In this document: positions 9,051-18,277 of the stretch, piece by piece | Numbering within the stretch: the first letter of the stretch is position 1 | Layout: the number at the start of each line of letters is the position of its first letter | Origin: Paenibacillus lycopersici | GTDB lineage: Bacteria; Bacillota; Bacilli; Paenibacillales; Paenibacillaceae | DNA length: 64,000 bases | Direction of reading: 5' to 3' | Assembly: GCF_010119935.1 (NCBI RefSeq) | Contig: NZ_CP048209.1 | Location: forward strand, 4,777,001 to 4,841,000 | The notes under the pieces: generated by a model | What the model saw: only the letters and a program-made list of their open reading frames with translations | Told to the model about the DNA's origin: nothing | Database searches by the model: none | Position numbers and translations under genes: made by a program

Positions 9051-9881
9051 CTAGAATTGATCTCGCTTCGCGGGCTCGCTCTCCTCCTTCTTCCGCCACG
9101 CCTCCCGCCTGATTTCGGTGGGCGATTTCCCGGTCCGCTGCTTCAGGCACTTGGAGAAATGAATCGCCGATTTGAAGCCGCAGCGTTCCGCGATTTCCGC
9201 CGCCGTGCCGTCCGTGACAGCCAGCATCTCCACCGCCTGCCTGACCCGGTAATGCCACAGATACTTGATCGGCGTCGTGTTCTCGTGCGCGTGGAACAGC
9301 CGGATCAAATGCTCGGGCGTCACGTTGACCTGCATCGCCAGCTCGTTGAACGACCAATCGTGCGCGAAGCGCTCGTGGATGGCGCGCTTCGCCGCCACGA
9401 CCGAAGCATGCGCGATCGCCGCAGGCTCCTCGCATTGGTACTCGTGGGAGAATTGATGCAAGGCGGCAAGACCGAGACATTTCATCCGCGGGCTGTCCGC
9501 GGCGGCGCCGGGCTTCATCGCCAGCATCAGGTCCGTTAATTGGTTGATCTCGGGCGAGATCGGGAGCATGAACGGGAATGCGTCCAGCTCCGCCGCGCCG
9601 GTATCGGGGACGTCGACAGCAATCCAGCGGTGCCAGGTCTCCCGGTCCGGCGCGAATTCGAAATATTCCCAGTGGCCGGGCTTCAGCAGCACGACGTTGC
9701 CCGGCGTCACGGGATGGCTCGTTCCGTCGATCGTAACCGTCAGATGGCCCGTATGGAGCAGCACAAGCTGAAAATCCGTTTGATAACGCGGTCCGTACCG
9801 GCCGCCGGGCGAATAGACGATCGTTCCGCAATCCGCGGCGTGCACCTGTTCCGTCAGCAATGATTCGGCAGCATGGCCCAT
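9051..9881 (-). CDS. AraC-family transcriptional regulator with cupin-like N-terminus
   Basis: A 276-residue regulator. The first 150 residues form the AraC sugar-binding type beta domain (TVTIDGTSHPVTPGNVVLLKPG), and the C-terminal 100 hold two helix-turn-helices ending with CGFKSAIHFSKCLKQRTGKSP. The start is taken at the ATG in MGHAAESLL because a run of six G sits seven bases before it; an open frame extends 33 codons further without a better site. It lies just upstream of the first importer operon in the same direction, so it most likely controls that operon in response to the imported sugar. Confidence 0.92.
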   Translation of the reverse strand: MGHAAESLLTEQVHAADCGTIVYSPGGRYGPRYQTDFQLVLLHTGHLTVTIDGTSHPVTPGNVVLLKPGHWEYFEFAPDRETWHRWIAVDVPDTGAAELDAFPFMLPISPEINQLTDLMLAMKPGAAADSPRMKCLGLAALHQFSHEYQCEEPAAIAHASVVAAKRAIHERFAHDWSFNELAMQVNVTPEHLIRLFHAHENTTPIKYLWHYRVRQAVEMLAVTDGTAAEIAERCGFKSAIHFSKCLKQRTGKSPTEIRREAWRKKEESEPAKRDQF

Positions 9882-10020
9882 GTTCGAACCCCCCTGGCTG
9901 AATGGTTTCGGGACGCTCCCCTGGCCGGCGACGCGCCGGACGGGGCAGCAAAAAACACCCTCATCGACCGGATCGGACAAGAGTGTTCCCTGACCTTCTA
10001 TAGCGGCGCGAACGCCGGAA

Positions 10021-10935
10021 TTATCCTTTGACCGCGCCGGCCGTCATGCCTTGGATCATGAAGCGCTGGAAGACGATGCCGATGAACAGCGTCGGAATGG
10101 CGAGCAGCACGCCCGTCGCCATGATCGCGCCCCAATCGAACGTGCGCAGGCCCATGTATTCCATGACGGCGAGCGGCGCGGTCTTGATGTTCTTCCCCGT
10201 CAGGATGAGCGAGAAGAAGAAGTCGTTGTAGCTGAACAGGAACGTCATGATGGCCGTCGCCGCCAGTCCGGGAGCCGCGATCGGCAAAATGACCCGCAAG
10301 AACGCGGAATACCAGCTGCAGCCGTCGATCAGCGCCGATTCGTCCAGCGCCTTCGGAATTTGGGCGAAGAAGCCGAGCAGCAGCCAGATCTGGAACGGCA
10401 GCGCGAACGTCGTGATGGCGATGACCATGATGAAATACGTATCGAGCAGCCCGAACGTCCGCGCGATGATATAGAGCGGCAGGCCGAGCACGATCGCCGG
10501 GATCATCCGGGAAATCAGAATGAGCGTCGACAGCGTATTCGCGCCGACGAGCCGGAAGCGCGTCAGCGCATAGGAGCTCGTCGAGCTGCAGAACAAGGTC
10601 AGCAGCGTCGTCAGCACCGCGATGACGGCGCTGTTGAGGAACGAACCGAGGAAGCCTGGATTGCTCAGCACGGTCTTGAAATTGTCCAGCACGGGCGTGA
10701 ACAGCAGCTTCGGCGGCAGCGACATCGCTTCGCTGTTCGGCTTGAACGCCGTTATGATCATCCAGACGATCGGCAGGAGCAGGAATATCAGCGCCAGCGC
10801 GACGAGCAGCGCGAACAGCGTCCGTTCCGCCGCGTTACCGCCTCGCCTGAGCCTGCCGGCAGCCCGCAGCCCTATCCGTTCCGCGCCGTTCCCGATACCG
10901 GCCATGCGCTGCTCTTGTCCCGTCATCCCGCTCAT
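10021..10935 (-). CDS. Carbohydrate ABC transporter permease (CUT1, MalG type)
   Basis: A 304-residue permease of the second importer. The EAA loop reads DESALIDGCSWYSAFLRVILP and the tail ends in MTAGAVKG. The N-terminal 38 residues before the first helix are basic and longer than usual. The ATG overlaps the stop of the partner permease by ATGA. Open frame upstream of this ATG is on the wrong side of that overlap and belongs to the shadow of the partner gene. There is no ATPase in the operon. Confidence 0.93.
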   Translation of the reverse strand: MSGMTGQEQRMAGIGNGAERIGLRAAGRLRRGGNAAERTLFALLVALALIFLLLPIVWMIITAFKPNSEAMSLPPKLLFTPVLDNFKTVLSNPGFLGSFLNSAVIAVLTTLLTLFCSSTSSYALTRFRLVGANTLSTLILISRMIPAIVLGLPLYIIARTFGLLDTYFIMVIAITTFALPFQIWLLLGFFAQIPKALDESALIDGCSWYSAFLRVILPIAAPGLAATAIMTFLFSYNDFFFSLILTGKNIKTAPLAVMEYMGLRTFDWGAIMATGVLLAIPTLFIGIVFQRFMIQGMTAGAVKG

Positions 10936-11810
10936 ACTCTCAACTCCTCGTTCGTCCGATTCATTTCGCGGATGAGCAGCGATCCGACGATCAGGATGAC
11001 CGCGACGATGATCAGCGCCAGGGCCGAGCCTTTCCCGATATCGAACGAGTTGAAGGCCAGCTCGTAGTCCAGGAACTGCACCGTCCGCGTCGCATTGGCC
11101 GGGCCGCCCTTGGTCAGCACGTAGATGTTGTCGAAGATGCGGATCGTGTCCATGATGCGGATGATGAGCACCACGAGCAGCACCGGCTTGATGCTCGGCA
11201 GCGTGACATGCCAGAAGATGCGAAGCCGGCTCGCCCCGTCCACCTGCGCCGACTCCACGGGATCCTGCGGCACGGCCTGAAGCGCGGCGTACATGACGAG
11301 GAACACGAACGGGACCGCGCTCCAGATATCGACGAGCGCCACGGAGAAGAGCGCCGTCCCCGCGTCGGAGAACCAGCCGGGTCCCTCGATGCCGAACCAG
11401 CCGAGCACGTAATTGACGATGCCGAACGTCGGCTCGAGCAGGAATTTCCATGACAGGTACACGGCGACCGGCGCGATCATCATCGGGGTCAGCATAAGGG
11501 CCTGAATCGGCCGCTTGCCCCGGAACGGCCGGTTCAGGAGCAGCGCCAGCCCAAGGCCCAGCACGATGCCGGCCGGCGCCGAGAGCAGGACGAACTTCAG
11601 CGTGACCAGCATGGATGCCCGGAATTGATCGTTCGCCAGCATGCCGCTGAAATTATCGAAGCCGATGAAATGCCGGCCCGCCTGCGGTTTCATCAAGTTC
11701 CAACGAAACATGCTCGTCCAGATGACGTAGCCGATCGGGAACAGGAAGATGCAGAGAAACAAGAGCATGGTCGGTGCCAGAAACACGTAGGGGGCTGCAT
11801 TTTTTCGCAT
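10932..11810 (-). CDS. Carbohydrate ABC transporter permease (CUT1, MalF type)
   Basis: A 292-residue permease with six helices, an N-terminal PYVFLAPTMLLFLCIFLFPIG and the EAA loop ESAQVDGASRLRIFWHVTLPSI. It overlaps the MalG-type gene by four bases. The binding-protein gene lies upstream but is separated by about 310 bases of GC-rich tandem repeat, which is unusual inside a CUT1 operon. Confidence 0.93.
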   Translation of the reverse strand: MRKNAAPYVFLAPTMLLFLCIFLFPIGYVIWTSMFRWNLMKPQAGRHFIGFDNFSGMLANDQFRASMLVTLKFVLLSAPAGIVLGLGLALLLNRPFRGKRPIQALMLTPMMIAPVAVYLSWKFLLEPTFGIVNYVLGWFGIEGPGWFSDAGTALFSVALVDIWSAVPFVFLVMYAALQAVPQDPVESAQVDGASRLRIFWHVTLPSIKPVLLVVLIIRIMDTIRIFDNIYVLTKGGPANATRTVQFLDYELAFNSFDIGKGSALALIIVAVILIVGSLLIREMNRTNEELRV

Positions 11811-11894
11811 GGTCCTCTCCTTTCCTTCCGTTCGCGCGCGTGGCTGAGCCGTGGCGGTTAGCCGGGCGGTGACGTAGCTGGGCGACGGTATAGC

Positions 11895-12110
11895 TGCCCG
11901 GGCGGCGGCTCAGCCGAGTGCCAGTCCGCGCGGCCAGCCGGGCGGCGGCCAGTCGTGAGCTGACCTTCGCGGCCAGCCGGGCGGCGGCTCAGCCGAGTGC
12001 CAATCCGCGCGGTCAGCCGGGCGGCGGCCAGTCGTGAGCTGACCTTCGCGGCCGGCCAGGCGGCGGCTCAGCTGCCTGGCCCACGCGGTCAGCCGGCCGG
12101 CCATCGCGGA
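11895..12110. repeat. 79-bp GC-rich tandem repeat inside a transporter operon
   Basis: A unit of about 79 bases recurs between 11895 and 12110; the segment CAGCCGAGTGCC appears at 11911 and again at 11990, with flanking matches. Each unit contains several copies of GCGGCCAGCCGGGCGGCGG, and a third, degraded copy follows. The array fills most of the gap between the binding-protein gene (stop 12120) and the permease start (11810), so any co-transcript would carry it as a strongly structured spacer. Confidence 0.85.
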
Positions 12111-12119
12111 GCAGCCGTC

Positions 12120-13502
12120 TTACTTGTCGTAATAGCCTGCGTCCTTGAGAATGCCCTCCACCGTCTTCTGCAGCGCGTCCAGCGTAGCTTGGGCCGGTTT
12201 GCCCGCGACGATCGAATTGATCGCGTTGCCGACCTGCGTGTTGATTTGCGCCGACTCGGCGAAGGACGGACGTTCCTGCGCCGTATCCAGCACGTCGGCG
12301 GAAGCGCCGAGCGTCGGGTTCAGCTTCCGAAGCTCCGGATCGGCGTTGACCGATTTACTGGCCGTCGAGGTCTGCTTGGCGATCTCCTTCATCGTCTCCG
12401 GCTTCGTGAATTCGTGGATGAATTCATAGGCCGCGTCCTTGTTCTTGACGTTCGAGGTGACCGCGATGCCCCAGGCGCCGAAGCGCGGCACCGCCTTCCC
12501 GCTCGGTCCGACGGGCACCGGCGCTACGGCGAACTTGTCGTAGATCTTGCTCTTGGTCTTATCGGTGAACGAGCTCAAGTAGCCGGGCCACATGATCGTC
12601 GCGGCCACGCTGCCGGAGTTGAACGCGGCGACCGTCTCTTCGTTCTGCCATGTCGCGACGCCCTTCGGCGCGGCATCCTTGAGGATTTTGGCGAACAGCT
12701 CGGCGGATTGCACGGCCTCCGGCGTGTTCAGCAGCGGTTTCATGGCGTCGTCGTAGTACTTGCCGCCGTGCGACCAGAAGAAATAGCTCCAGAAGCTCGA
12801 CGAGCCTTCATCCGGTCCGCCCGGGTAGGCGATGCCGTAAACGCCGTCCTTGGTCAGCTTCTTCGCGGTTTCGTACATGTCGTCCATCGTCTTCGGCGGC
12901 TGCAGGCCCGCCGCGTCGTAGAGGTCCTTCCGGTAGAAATAGACCATCGCCTCCGCGGAGAACGGCGCCATATACCATTTGCCGTCCACTTTGCCGTAGC
13001 TCTTGACCGATTCGTAGTAATCGTTCTCGTCGTAGCCGTATTTCGAGAAGAAATCGTCCATCGGCAGCGCCGCCTTCGAATTCGCCCACAGCACGGTGTA
13101 GTTCCCCGGAAGGAACACGAGGTCGTAATCGCCGCCCTGGCTCGTCATGGCGAGCTTCTGCTTGCCGTCGTACGTGACCCAGTCGTAATATTCCGTCTCC
13201 AGCTTGATTCCCTTGGCTTCGAGCCCGGGTGCGATCGACTTGACGATATCTTCGGTGAAGCCCGAGCTGCCGAGGATGCGAAGCGTGACCGGGTCCTTGG
13301 CGGACGCGCCCGCATTCGTTCCTTCCGAGTCCGCGTTCGCCGCGCCGTTGCCGCCGGCGCTGTTCGCGCTGCCGGAATTGCCGTCGCTGCCGCTATTTCC
13401 GCCGCCGTTGCCGCCATTTCCTCCGTTTCCGCAGGCGCTGACGAATAGCAGGACGGCGCTGAGCATCATGGCGGCCAGCCGTTTCTTGGTACCGATCGTC
13501 AA
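12120..13502 (-). CDS. Extracellular carbohydrate-binding lipoprotein (CUT1 family 1)
   Basis: A 460-residue solute-binding lipoprotein for the second importer. The lipobox is VSAC (cysteine at about 24), followed by a Gly/Asn/Ser-rich linker of some 50 residues that tethers the binding domain. The mature domain shows DLVFLPGNYTVLWANSKAALPMDDF and a conserved RFGAWGIAVTSNVKNKDAAYEFIHEF. I place the start at the TTG at 13502, because GGGGGG sits about seven bases before it; a GTG at 13517 in the same frame has no binding site. Confidence 0.93.
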   Translation of the reverse strand: MTIGTKKRLAAMMLSAVLLFVSACGNGGNGGNGGGNSGSDGNSGSANSAGGNGAANADSEGTNAGASAKDPVTLRILGSSGFTEDIVKSIAPGLEAKGIKLETEYYDWVTYDGKQKLAMTSQGGDYDLVFLPGNYTVLWANSKAALPMDDFFSKYGYDENDYYESVKSYGKVDGKWYMAPFSAEAMVYFYRKDLYDAAGLQPPKTMDDMYETAKKLTKDGVYGIAYPGGPDEGSSSFWSYFFWSHGGKYYDDAMKPLLNTPEAVQSAELFAKILKDAAPKGVATWQNEETVAAFNSGSVAATIMWPGYLSSFTDKTKSKIYDKFAVAPVPVGPSGKAVPRFGAWGIAVTSNVKNKDAAYEFIHEFTKPETMKEIAKQTSTASKSVNADPELRKLNPTLGASADVLDTAQERPSFAESAQINTQVGNAINSIVAGKPAQATLDALQKTVEGILKDAGYYDK

Positions 13503-13565
13503 ACAGAATCCCCCCACAATTGTTTTACGGCAGCGCAGCGGCGCTACGGTCGCGATCAGCCGTCT

Positions 13566-13579
13566 TGTAAACGCTTACC
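13566..13579 (-). promoter_or_regulatory. Catabolite-responsive element (cre) candidate
   Basis: TGTAAACGCTTACC matches the CcpA consensus TGWAANCGNTNWCA at 13 of 14 positions. It sits 64 bases upstream of the binding-protein start and just downstream of a possible promoter on the minus strand (TTGTGC, 17 bases, TAACAT, about 13592-13620). That arrangement is typical of glucose repression by CcpA, so this importer is probably switched off on preferred sugars. Confidence 0.65.
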
Positions 13580-13751
13580 GCCGTTACGATCATGTTAGCT
13601 CCGGCCGCGCGCAGGCACAATGCGGCATCCTTTTGATTTCCTCCAAAATCTTAATCGCTTTCGGGCGGCTTTCCGCGTTCGAACGAAGAGCGGTTGACGA
13701 ATCTCCAAGATCTTTCGAAAGGGTGCAAAATATTGCGATCGCTCTCGCCGG

Positions 13752-15374
13752 CTACTGCTTCATCCGCTTGTACTCCGTCGGGGTGACGCCGACCCTGCCG
13801 CGAAAAACCTGGCTGAAGTATTTCTCGTTCTCGAAGCCGACCATCGTCGCGATTTCGTAGATCCGGCCGGAGTCCGAGCGAAGCAGCCGCTTCGCCCGCT
13901 CGATGCGGTAATGGGTCAGGTAATCCACGAAATTGCAGCCGGTCTGTTCCCGAAACACGAGGCTCAAATGGCTTTTGCTCATCCCGACATGCTCCGACAG
14001 GTCAGCTAACGTGATCTGCCGCTCGTAGTGGGTCTGGATGTACGCGATCGCCCGGCGGATAGCAGGCGGCGCCGCGGCGGACGGCACCGCCATGCCGGCT
14101 TCGCGCAGCCGTGCCGCCCGCTCGAGGAACAAGCGCGCCAATTCCGGTGCCGTCCGCGAATTCAGGAGCTCGTCGGCGCTCACATATTCCGCTTCCGGAA
14201 CGGGGCTGTCCTCGAACACGGCATAATCCAACTGCCTGTTGTGCCAGCCGGCCAGTTCGGTGCACATGGCCTTGAGCAGCCGGCCGCTGCCGCTTCGGCA
14301 GACGTCGCCGACGAGCGAACGCAGCAGCTCCTCGCCATGGCTTTCGTCAACGCCGAGGAGAGCGCCGAACAGCTCCTGCAGCCGCAGCTGCAGCTGCTTC
14401 AGCTCCTCTCGGAGCCGCCCGTCATCCCCTTTCGTCTCCGCGTGGACGAACACGTTCCGGTCTTCCCGGAGCAGCCTGCAGCGCAGCGCTTCCCGCGCAT
14501 GGACGAGCTTCGCGTGCAGCTGCAGCGGGTCGCGGACGGTCCCGCCGATGCCGACGGTGAGCTTCAGGCGCATGTAAGACGCCACCGCCTGTACCGCCCG
14601 GTTCGCCGCATGCTCCGCTTCCTGCAGCAGGCCGCCTACCGCCGGACCTGCGGCGACCGCGATATAATCGCCGCTGTCCGCGTCCCGGATCATGAAGGAG
14701 GCGGGGAGGGTCTGCAGCAAGCCCTGGATGATGTTGAACAGGGCGTTCTCCACCGCATCCCGCTTCTGCTGCCCTTGCAGCTCCGGCACGCCCCGCTGCT
14801 TCTCTGCCGAGAAGAGCAGCACCGCGTATTCGCGGTCGGGCAGTTCGATGCCGTATTGCGCCGCCGCGGCGCCCAGCTCTTCGCGCGATGCATAACTGCC
14901 GCGAAGAAGCTCGCGGTAGAAGCTGTCCCTGGCGATATGCGTGTGCAGCGCCGCCTGCTTCTTAAGCTGGTAATACTCCTTGTCCCGCTGCTCTTTCTCG
15001 TCGATCTGCGCGCGAATGCGGCATAGCGCCGCTTCGAGCGCGGCGCCGGTCAGCTCCGGCTTCAGAATGTATTCGTCGGCCCCGGCGGCCAATGCCTCGC
15101 GCATGTAGGCATAGTCGTCGTAACAGCTGAGCACGATGATCCGCAGCGTCCGGTCGCGGTCCCGCAGGCGCTGCAGCAGATCCGCGCCGTCCATCTGGGG
15201 CATTTTCATATCCATGATCAGCAGGTCGGGCTTCATCGCCTCGATCATCTCCAGCGCCTGCACGCCGTTCGCGGCCTCGCCCGCGATCTCCCAGCCCGCG
15301 CCCGCCCAGTCGATCAAGACGCGCAGGCCGACCCGCACGAGAATGTCGTCGTCCACGAACAATACTTTAAGCAA
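13752..15374 (-). CDS. Response regulator with AraC-type output (YesN-like)
   Basis: A 540-residue response regulator. The receiver domain spans 1-120, with the phospho-acceptor at Asp55 (LLIMDMKMP) and acidic residues DDD at 8-10. A long helical linker follows, and the last 100 residues are an AraC double helix-turn-helix (ITLADLSEHVGMSKSHLSLV, then IATMVGFENEKYFSQVF). The start is TTG with GGAGG nine bases upstream, overlapping the kinase stop by eight bases. It probably activates the second importer located next downstream. Confidence 0.94.
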   Translation of the reverse strand: MLKVLFVDDDILVRVGLRVLIDWAGAGWEIAGEAANGVQALEMIEAMKPDLLIMDMKMPQMDGADLLQRLRDRDRTLRIIVLSCYDDYAYMREALAAGADEYILKPELTGAALEAALCRIRAQIDEKEQRDKEYYQLKKQAALHTHIARDSFYRELLRGSYASREELGAAAAQYGIELPDREYAVLLFSAEKQRGVPELQGQQKRDAVENALFNIIQGLLQTLPASFMIRDADSGDYIAVAAGPAVGGLLQEAEHAANRAVQAVASYMRLKLTVGIGGTVRDPLQLHAKLVHAREALRCRLLREDRNVFVHAETKGDDGRLREELKQLQLRLQELFGALLGVDESHGEELLRSLVGDVCRSGSGRLLKAMCTELAGWHNRQLDYAVFEDSPVPEAEYVSADELLNSRTAPELARLFLERAARLREAGMAVPSAAAPPAIRRAIAYIQTHYERQITLADLSEHVGMSKSHLSLVFREQTGCNFVDYLTHYRIERAKRLLRSDSGRIYEIATMVGFENEKYFSQVFRGRVGVTPTEYKRMKQ

Positions 15375-17202
15375 TCCGGTGTCCCTCCTTCGGCAGCGCC
15401 GCGGGAAACCGGACGATGACCGTCGTGCCCGCGCCTTCGGCGCTCCGGAATTCTAAGCCGTACTGCGTTCCGTAATGCAGCTGCAGCCGCTCGTGCACGT
15501 TCTTGACGCTGATGCCCGAGAAGCGCGACAGGATGCGCCCCGCCATGACGTCCTTCAGCAGCCCGGGGTCCATGCCCTTGCCGTTGTCGGAAATCCGGCA
15601 GACGATGTGGCCGTCCTCCAGCATGACCTCCAGCGCGATCAGACCGCTGCTTTCCATCGCTTCAAGCCCGTGAAACAGGGCATTCTCCACCAATGGCTGC
15701 AAGATCAGCTTCGGAATGCCGTATTCAAGCGCCTCCTCGGCCACCAGGTACGCCATCTCGAACGAATGGCAATAGCGCATCTGCTGGATGTGGATGTAAT
15801 GCTTGAGGTTCTCGATTTCCTTGCGGAGCGGAATCGTCTCGTTGCCCAGATTGACGCTGTTGCGCAGCAAATTGACGAGCGCGGAGATCATGTCGCTGAT
15901 CTGCTGTTCGCCGCGGATCACGGCCATCCATTTGATCGAATCGAGCGTGTTGTACAGAAAATGCGGCTGGATTTGCGCCTGCAGCGCGGACAGCTCGGCC
16001 TTGCGCTTCAGCTCCTGCTCCCGGTAAATCTCGCTGTGCATCTCTTTCAGCCTTGCGGTCATCATGTTGAAGTTTTTGCTCAAATAGCCGATTTCGTCGT
16101 TGCGGATCGTGTCCAGTCGCACGTCAAGGTCGCCGTGCTGCACCTTCTTGATGAGCCCGACCAGATTACGGAGCGGCTTCATCAGCCGGCTGGACAGGAA
16201 CGCGGCCATGATGAGCGCCGCCGCCAGGCAGATCAAGACGAGCAGCAAGGTGAGCCGCTTGATCACGAGCACGGGCTTCAGGATTTCGGAGTAGGGGATC
16301 AGCTGCACCACCCTCCAGCCGCTGAGCTTGGACGTCCGGAAGATGCGCAGCATCCGCTTGCCGTCCACCGTCACTTGGTCGTCGCCGCTGGCAAGCCGAG
16401 ACTCGCCGGCAAGCGAAGCGGCCGCGGCGAACCGGTGCCCGGGATCGCGTTTGTAAATCGTGTTGCCGTCTTCGTCGATCAGGATGAGCGAGCTGTTATA
16501 GCCGCTGTGAAGCCTCGATACGATCTCGTCGATGACGCGGTAGTCCATGTCGACGCCTAATAAGCCGAGCGGACTGCCGGTCTGAATGTCCCGGAACAGC
16601 CGGGCCATCCGGATCGGCCTGTTGCGTTCCGCCGCATTCTCTTGTCCGGGCTTGTCAGCATCGGCTCCGTCGTTCGCCTTGGCTTGATCCGGCACGATCG
16701 TAAAATAGCTCTTGCCTCCCCGCTCCGACGTCGCCCGGTACCAGTCCTGCCGCTTCATCAGCTCCGGCACGTGGTCCTGCGGCGATGCCCTGTTCGTGTT
16801 GCTGCTGCTGACCAGAAAATACGCGTCGCCGATCAGAAAGACCGACTCGATGCCGTCCTGCACGCTCAGCTGCTTCGTCAGCAGCGCTTTGATTTCGTTG
16901 ACGGCCTGAATTTCCTCCTCATCGAACCTCCCCGCCATTTTGCGCAAATTGCTGTTGATCGTGTAATTGAAAATGATGTCGGTGGCCACGCTCTCCATGC
17001 CGCTCAGGTGGAATTCGATATTGTCGAGCACCTGATCCATCGTTTCCGCCGTGTTCAACGTGACGCTTCGCTCGATGATGCCGGATGAGGCGCGGAACGT
17101 CATGAAGCCGAGGAAGAGCAGCGGCAGAATGATCATCACGAAAATGAACATCATCAATCGGGCTTGAATGCTGCGCAGGAACAATCGCCTGAGCCGATTC
17201 AT
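15367..17202 (-). CDS. Sensor histidine kinase (YesM-like, HPK7 type)
   Basis: A 611-residue membrane kinase. One helix at 17-37 and another at 317-337 flank an extracellular dCache-like sensor (about 40-310). HAMP follows (340-390), then the His_kinase domain with phospho-acceptor His414 in QIQPHFLYNTLDS, and an ATP-binding domain with LVENALFHG and ISDNGKGM. This is the standard partner of a YesN-type regulator, whose gene overlaps its 3' end. It most likely senses the sugar captured by the nearby importer. AAGGAGG lies ten bases before the ATG. Confidence 0.94.
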   Translation of the reverse strand: MNRLRRLFLRSIQARLMMFIFVMIILPLLFLGFMTFRASSGIIERSVTLNTAETMDQVLDNIEFHLSGMESVATDIIFNYTINSNLRKMAGRFDEEEIQAVNEIKALLTKQLSVQDGIESVFLIGDAYFLVSSSNTNRASPQDHVPELMKRQDWYRATSERGGKSYFTIVPDQAKANDGADADKPGQENAAERNRPIRMARLFRDIQTGSPLGLLGVDMDYRVIDEIVSRLHSGYNSSLILIDEDGNTIYKRDPGHRFAAAASLAGESRLASGDDQVTVDGKRMLRIFRTSKLSGWRVVQLIPYSEILKPVLVIKRLTLLLVLICLAAALIMAAFLSSRLMKPLRNLVGLIKKVQHGDLDVRLDTIRNDEIGYLSKNFNMMTARLKEMHSEIYREQELKRKAELSALQAQIQPHFLYNTLDSIKWMAVIRGEQQISDMISALVNLLRNSVNLGNETIPLRKEIENLKHYIHIQQMRYCHSFEMAYLVAEEALEYGIPKLILQPLVENALFHGLEAMESSGLIALEVMLEDGHIVCRISDNGKGMDPGLLKDVMAGRILSRFSGISVKNVHERLQLHYGTQYGLEFRSAEGAGTTVIVRFPAALPKEGHRIA

Positions 17203-17291
17203 TCCTTACCGCCTCCTTCGCGTTCATTGGCTTCCACTGACTTCGACTGGCTTCCATAGGCATACATGCGCTTCAATTCGCTTCATGCCCG

Positions 17292-18170
17292 TTATTGGGA
17301 CGGGCTCCCCCGCTGCCAGCAGCGCTTGCGGTACGCAGTCGGGCTGACGCCGAAATGGCCCGCGAACTGCCGGCTGAAATAATACGCGGATTCAAACCCC
17401 ACGTCGAACGCGATTTCGTTGATTCGGCGGGACGTTAGTTCGAGCAGCCGCGCGGCTTTGGCCAGCCTCATCTTGTTCAGCAGCACCGTGAGCGTATCGC
17501 CGGTCTGTTCCTTGACCAGATGGCAGAAGCGCGACGTCGACAGGCCGGCCATCGCGGCCAAGTCGGAGAGCCGGTGCTTGCGGTGCAGATGCTCGGACAG
17601 GTAGCGAACGACCTGGCTGATCCGTTCGTCCATCACGTTCGCGCGCTCCCGTTCGCCGTTGTGGTGATGGATCAACACCAGCAGTTCCGCGAGCGCAAGC
17701 TTGGCCAGCTCGCGGTTGACGGGCGCCGACATGGACGAGTCGCGAATGAGCCGGAGGAACGTCTGCTCGATCCGGCTCCGCAGCTCGTCGCCGCGAAGAT
17801 GGAGGCAGATCAGCCGTTCATCGTTGCGCGGGAGCTCGAGCCAAGGCATCCACTCCGGCAGCGGCACGAAGTGGGTCCATAGAATATCCCACTCGCCGGC
17901 TTCGTTGGCCGCGTAATGATGCGGCACGCCCGGCGACAGGATCACGACGTCGCCCAGGCCGCACACATGCACGTCCCGGTGCACGCGGAAGGAACCGCTT
18001 CCATGAACCGTGTAGACGAGCAGCCAGTCCTCCGTCCCCCGGGAGCGATGCCCCTGGAAACCGTAAGGCCGGCGAAACCGATCCGCGAGCAGCACGCCGA
18101 CCTCCGGCGATTCCGTCTCGGTATCGAAGCGAAACAAATGCTCGTTTAATGCCCATGCGCCACCTTTCAT
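17292..18170 (-). CDS. AraC-family transcriptional regulator
   Basis: A 292-residue regulator with an N-terminal cupin-like ligand domain (GSFRVHRDVHVCGLGDVVILSPGVPHHY) and a C-terminal double helix-turn-helix (LSDLAAMAGLSTSRFCHLVKEQTGD, then INEIAFDVGFESAYYFSRQF). It lies 90 bases upstream of the kinase gene and is divergent from the PhyH gene at 18278, so it could regulate either side. No good ribosome binding site precedes the ATG at 18170, so the exact start is uncertain. Confidence 0.9.
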   Translation of the reverse strand: MKGGAWALNEHLFRFDTETESPEVGVLLADRFRRPYGFQGHRSRGTEDWLLVYTVHGSGSFRVHRDVHVCGLGDVVILSPGVPHHYAANEAGEWDILWTHFVPLPEWMPWLELPRNDERLICLHLRGDELRSRIEQTFLRLIRDSSMSAPVNRELAKLALAELLVLIHHHNGERERANVMDERISQVVRYLSEHLHRKHRLSDLAAMAGLSTSRFCHLVKEQTGDTLTVLLNKMRLAKAARLLELTSRRINEIAFDVGFESAYYFSRQFAGHFGVSPTAYRKRCWQRGSPSQ

Positions 18171-18277
18171 ACGGCAGTAAAATCGTACAGCTTAATAGCA
18201 AACGCATTCATTCCCGCCGAGTACCGCTTATTCTATGCTATAACTGACCAAACCTCAATGAGAAAGGATGTCGAGTT

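Noticed and set aside
10936..11451. Extension of the MalG-type permease upstream of 10935
   Set aside because: It overlaps the MalF-type permease in another frame, and the ATGA junction defines the true start.
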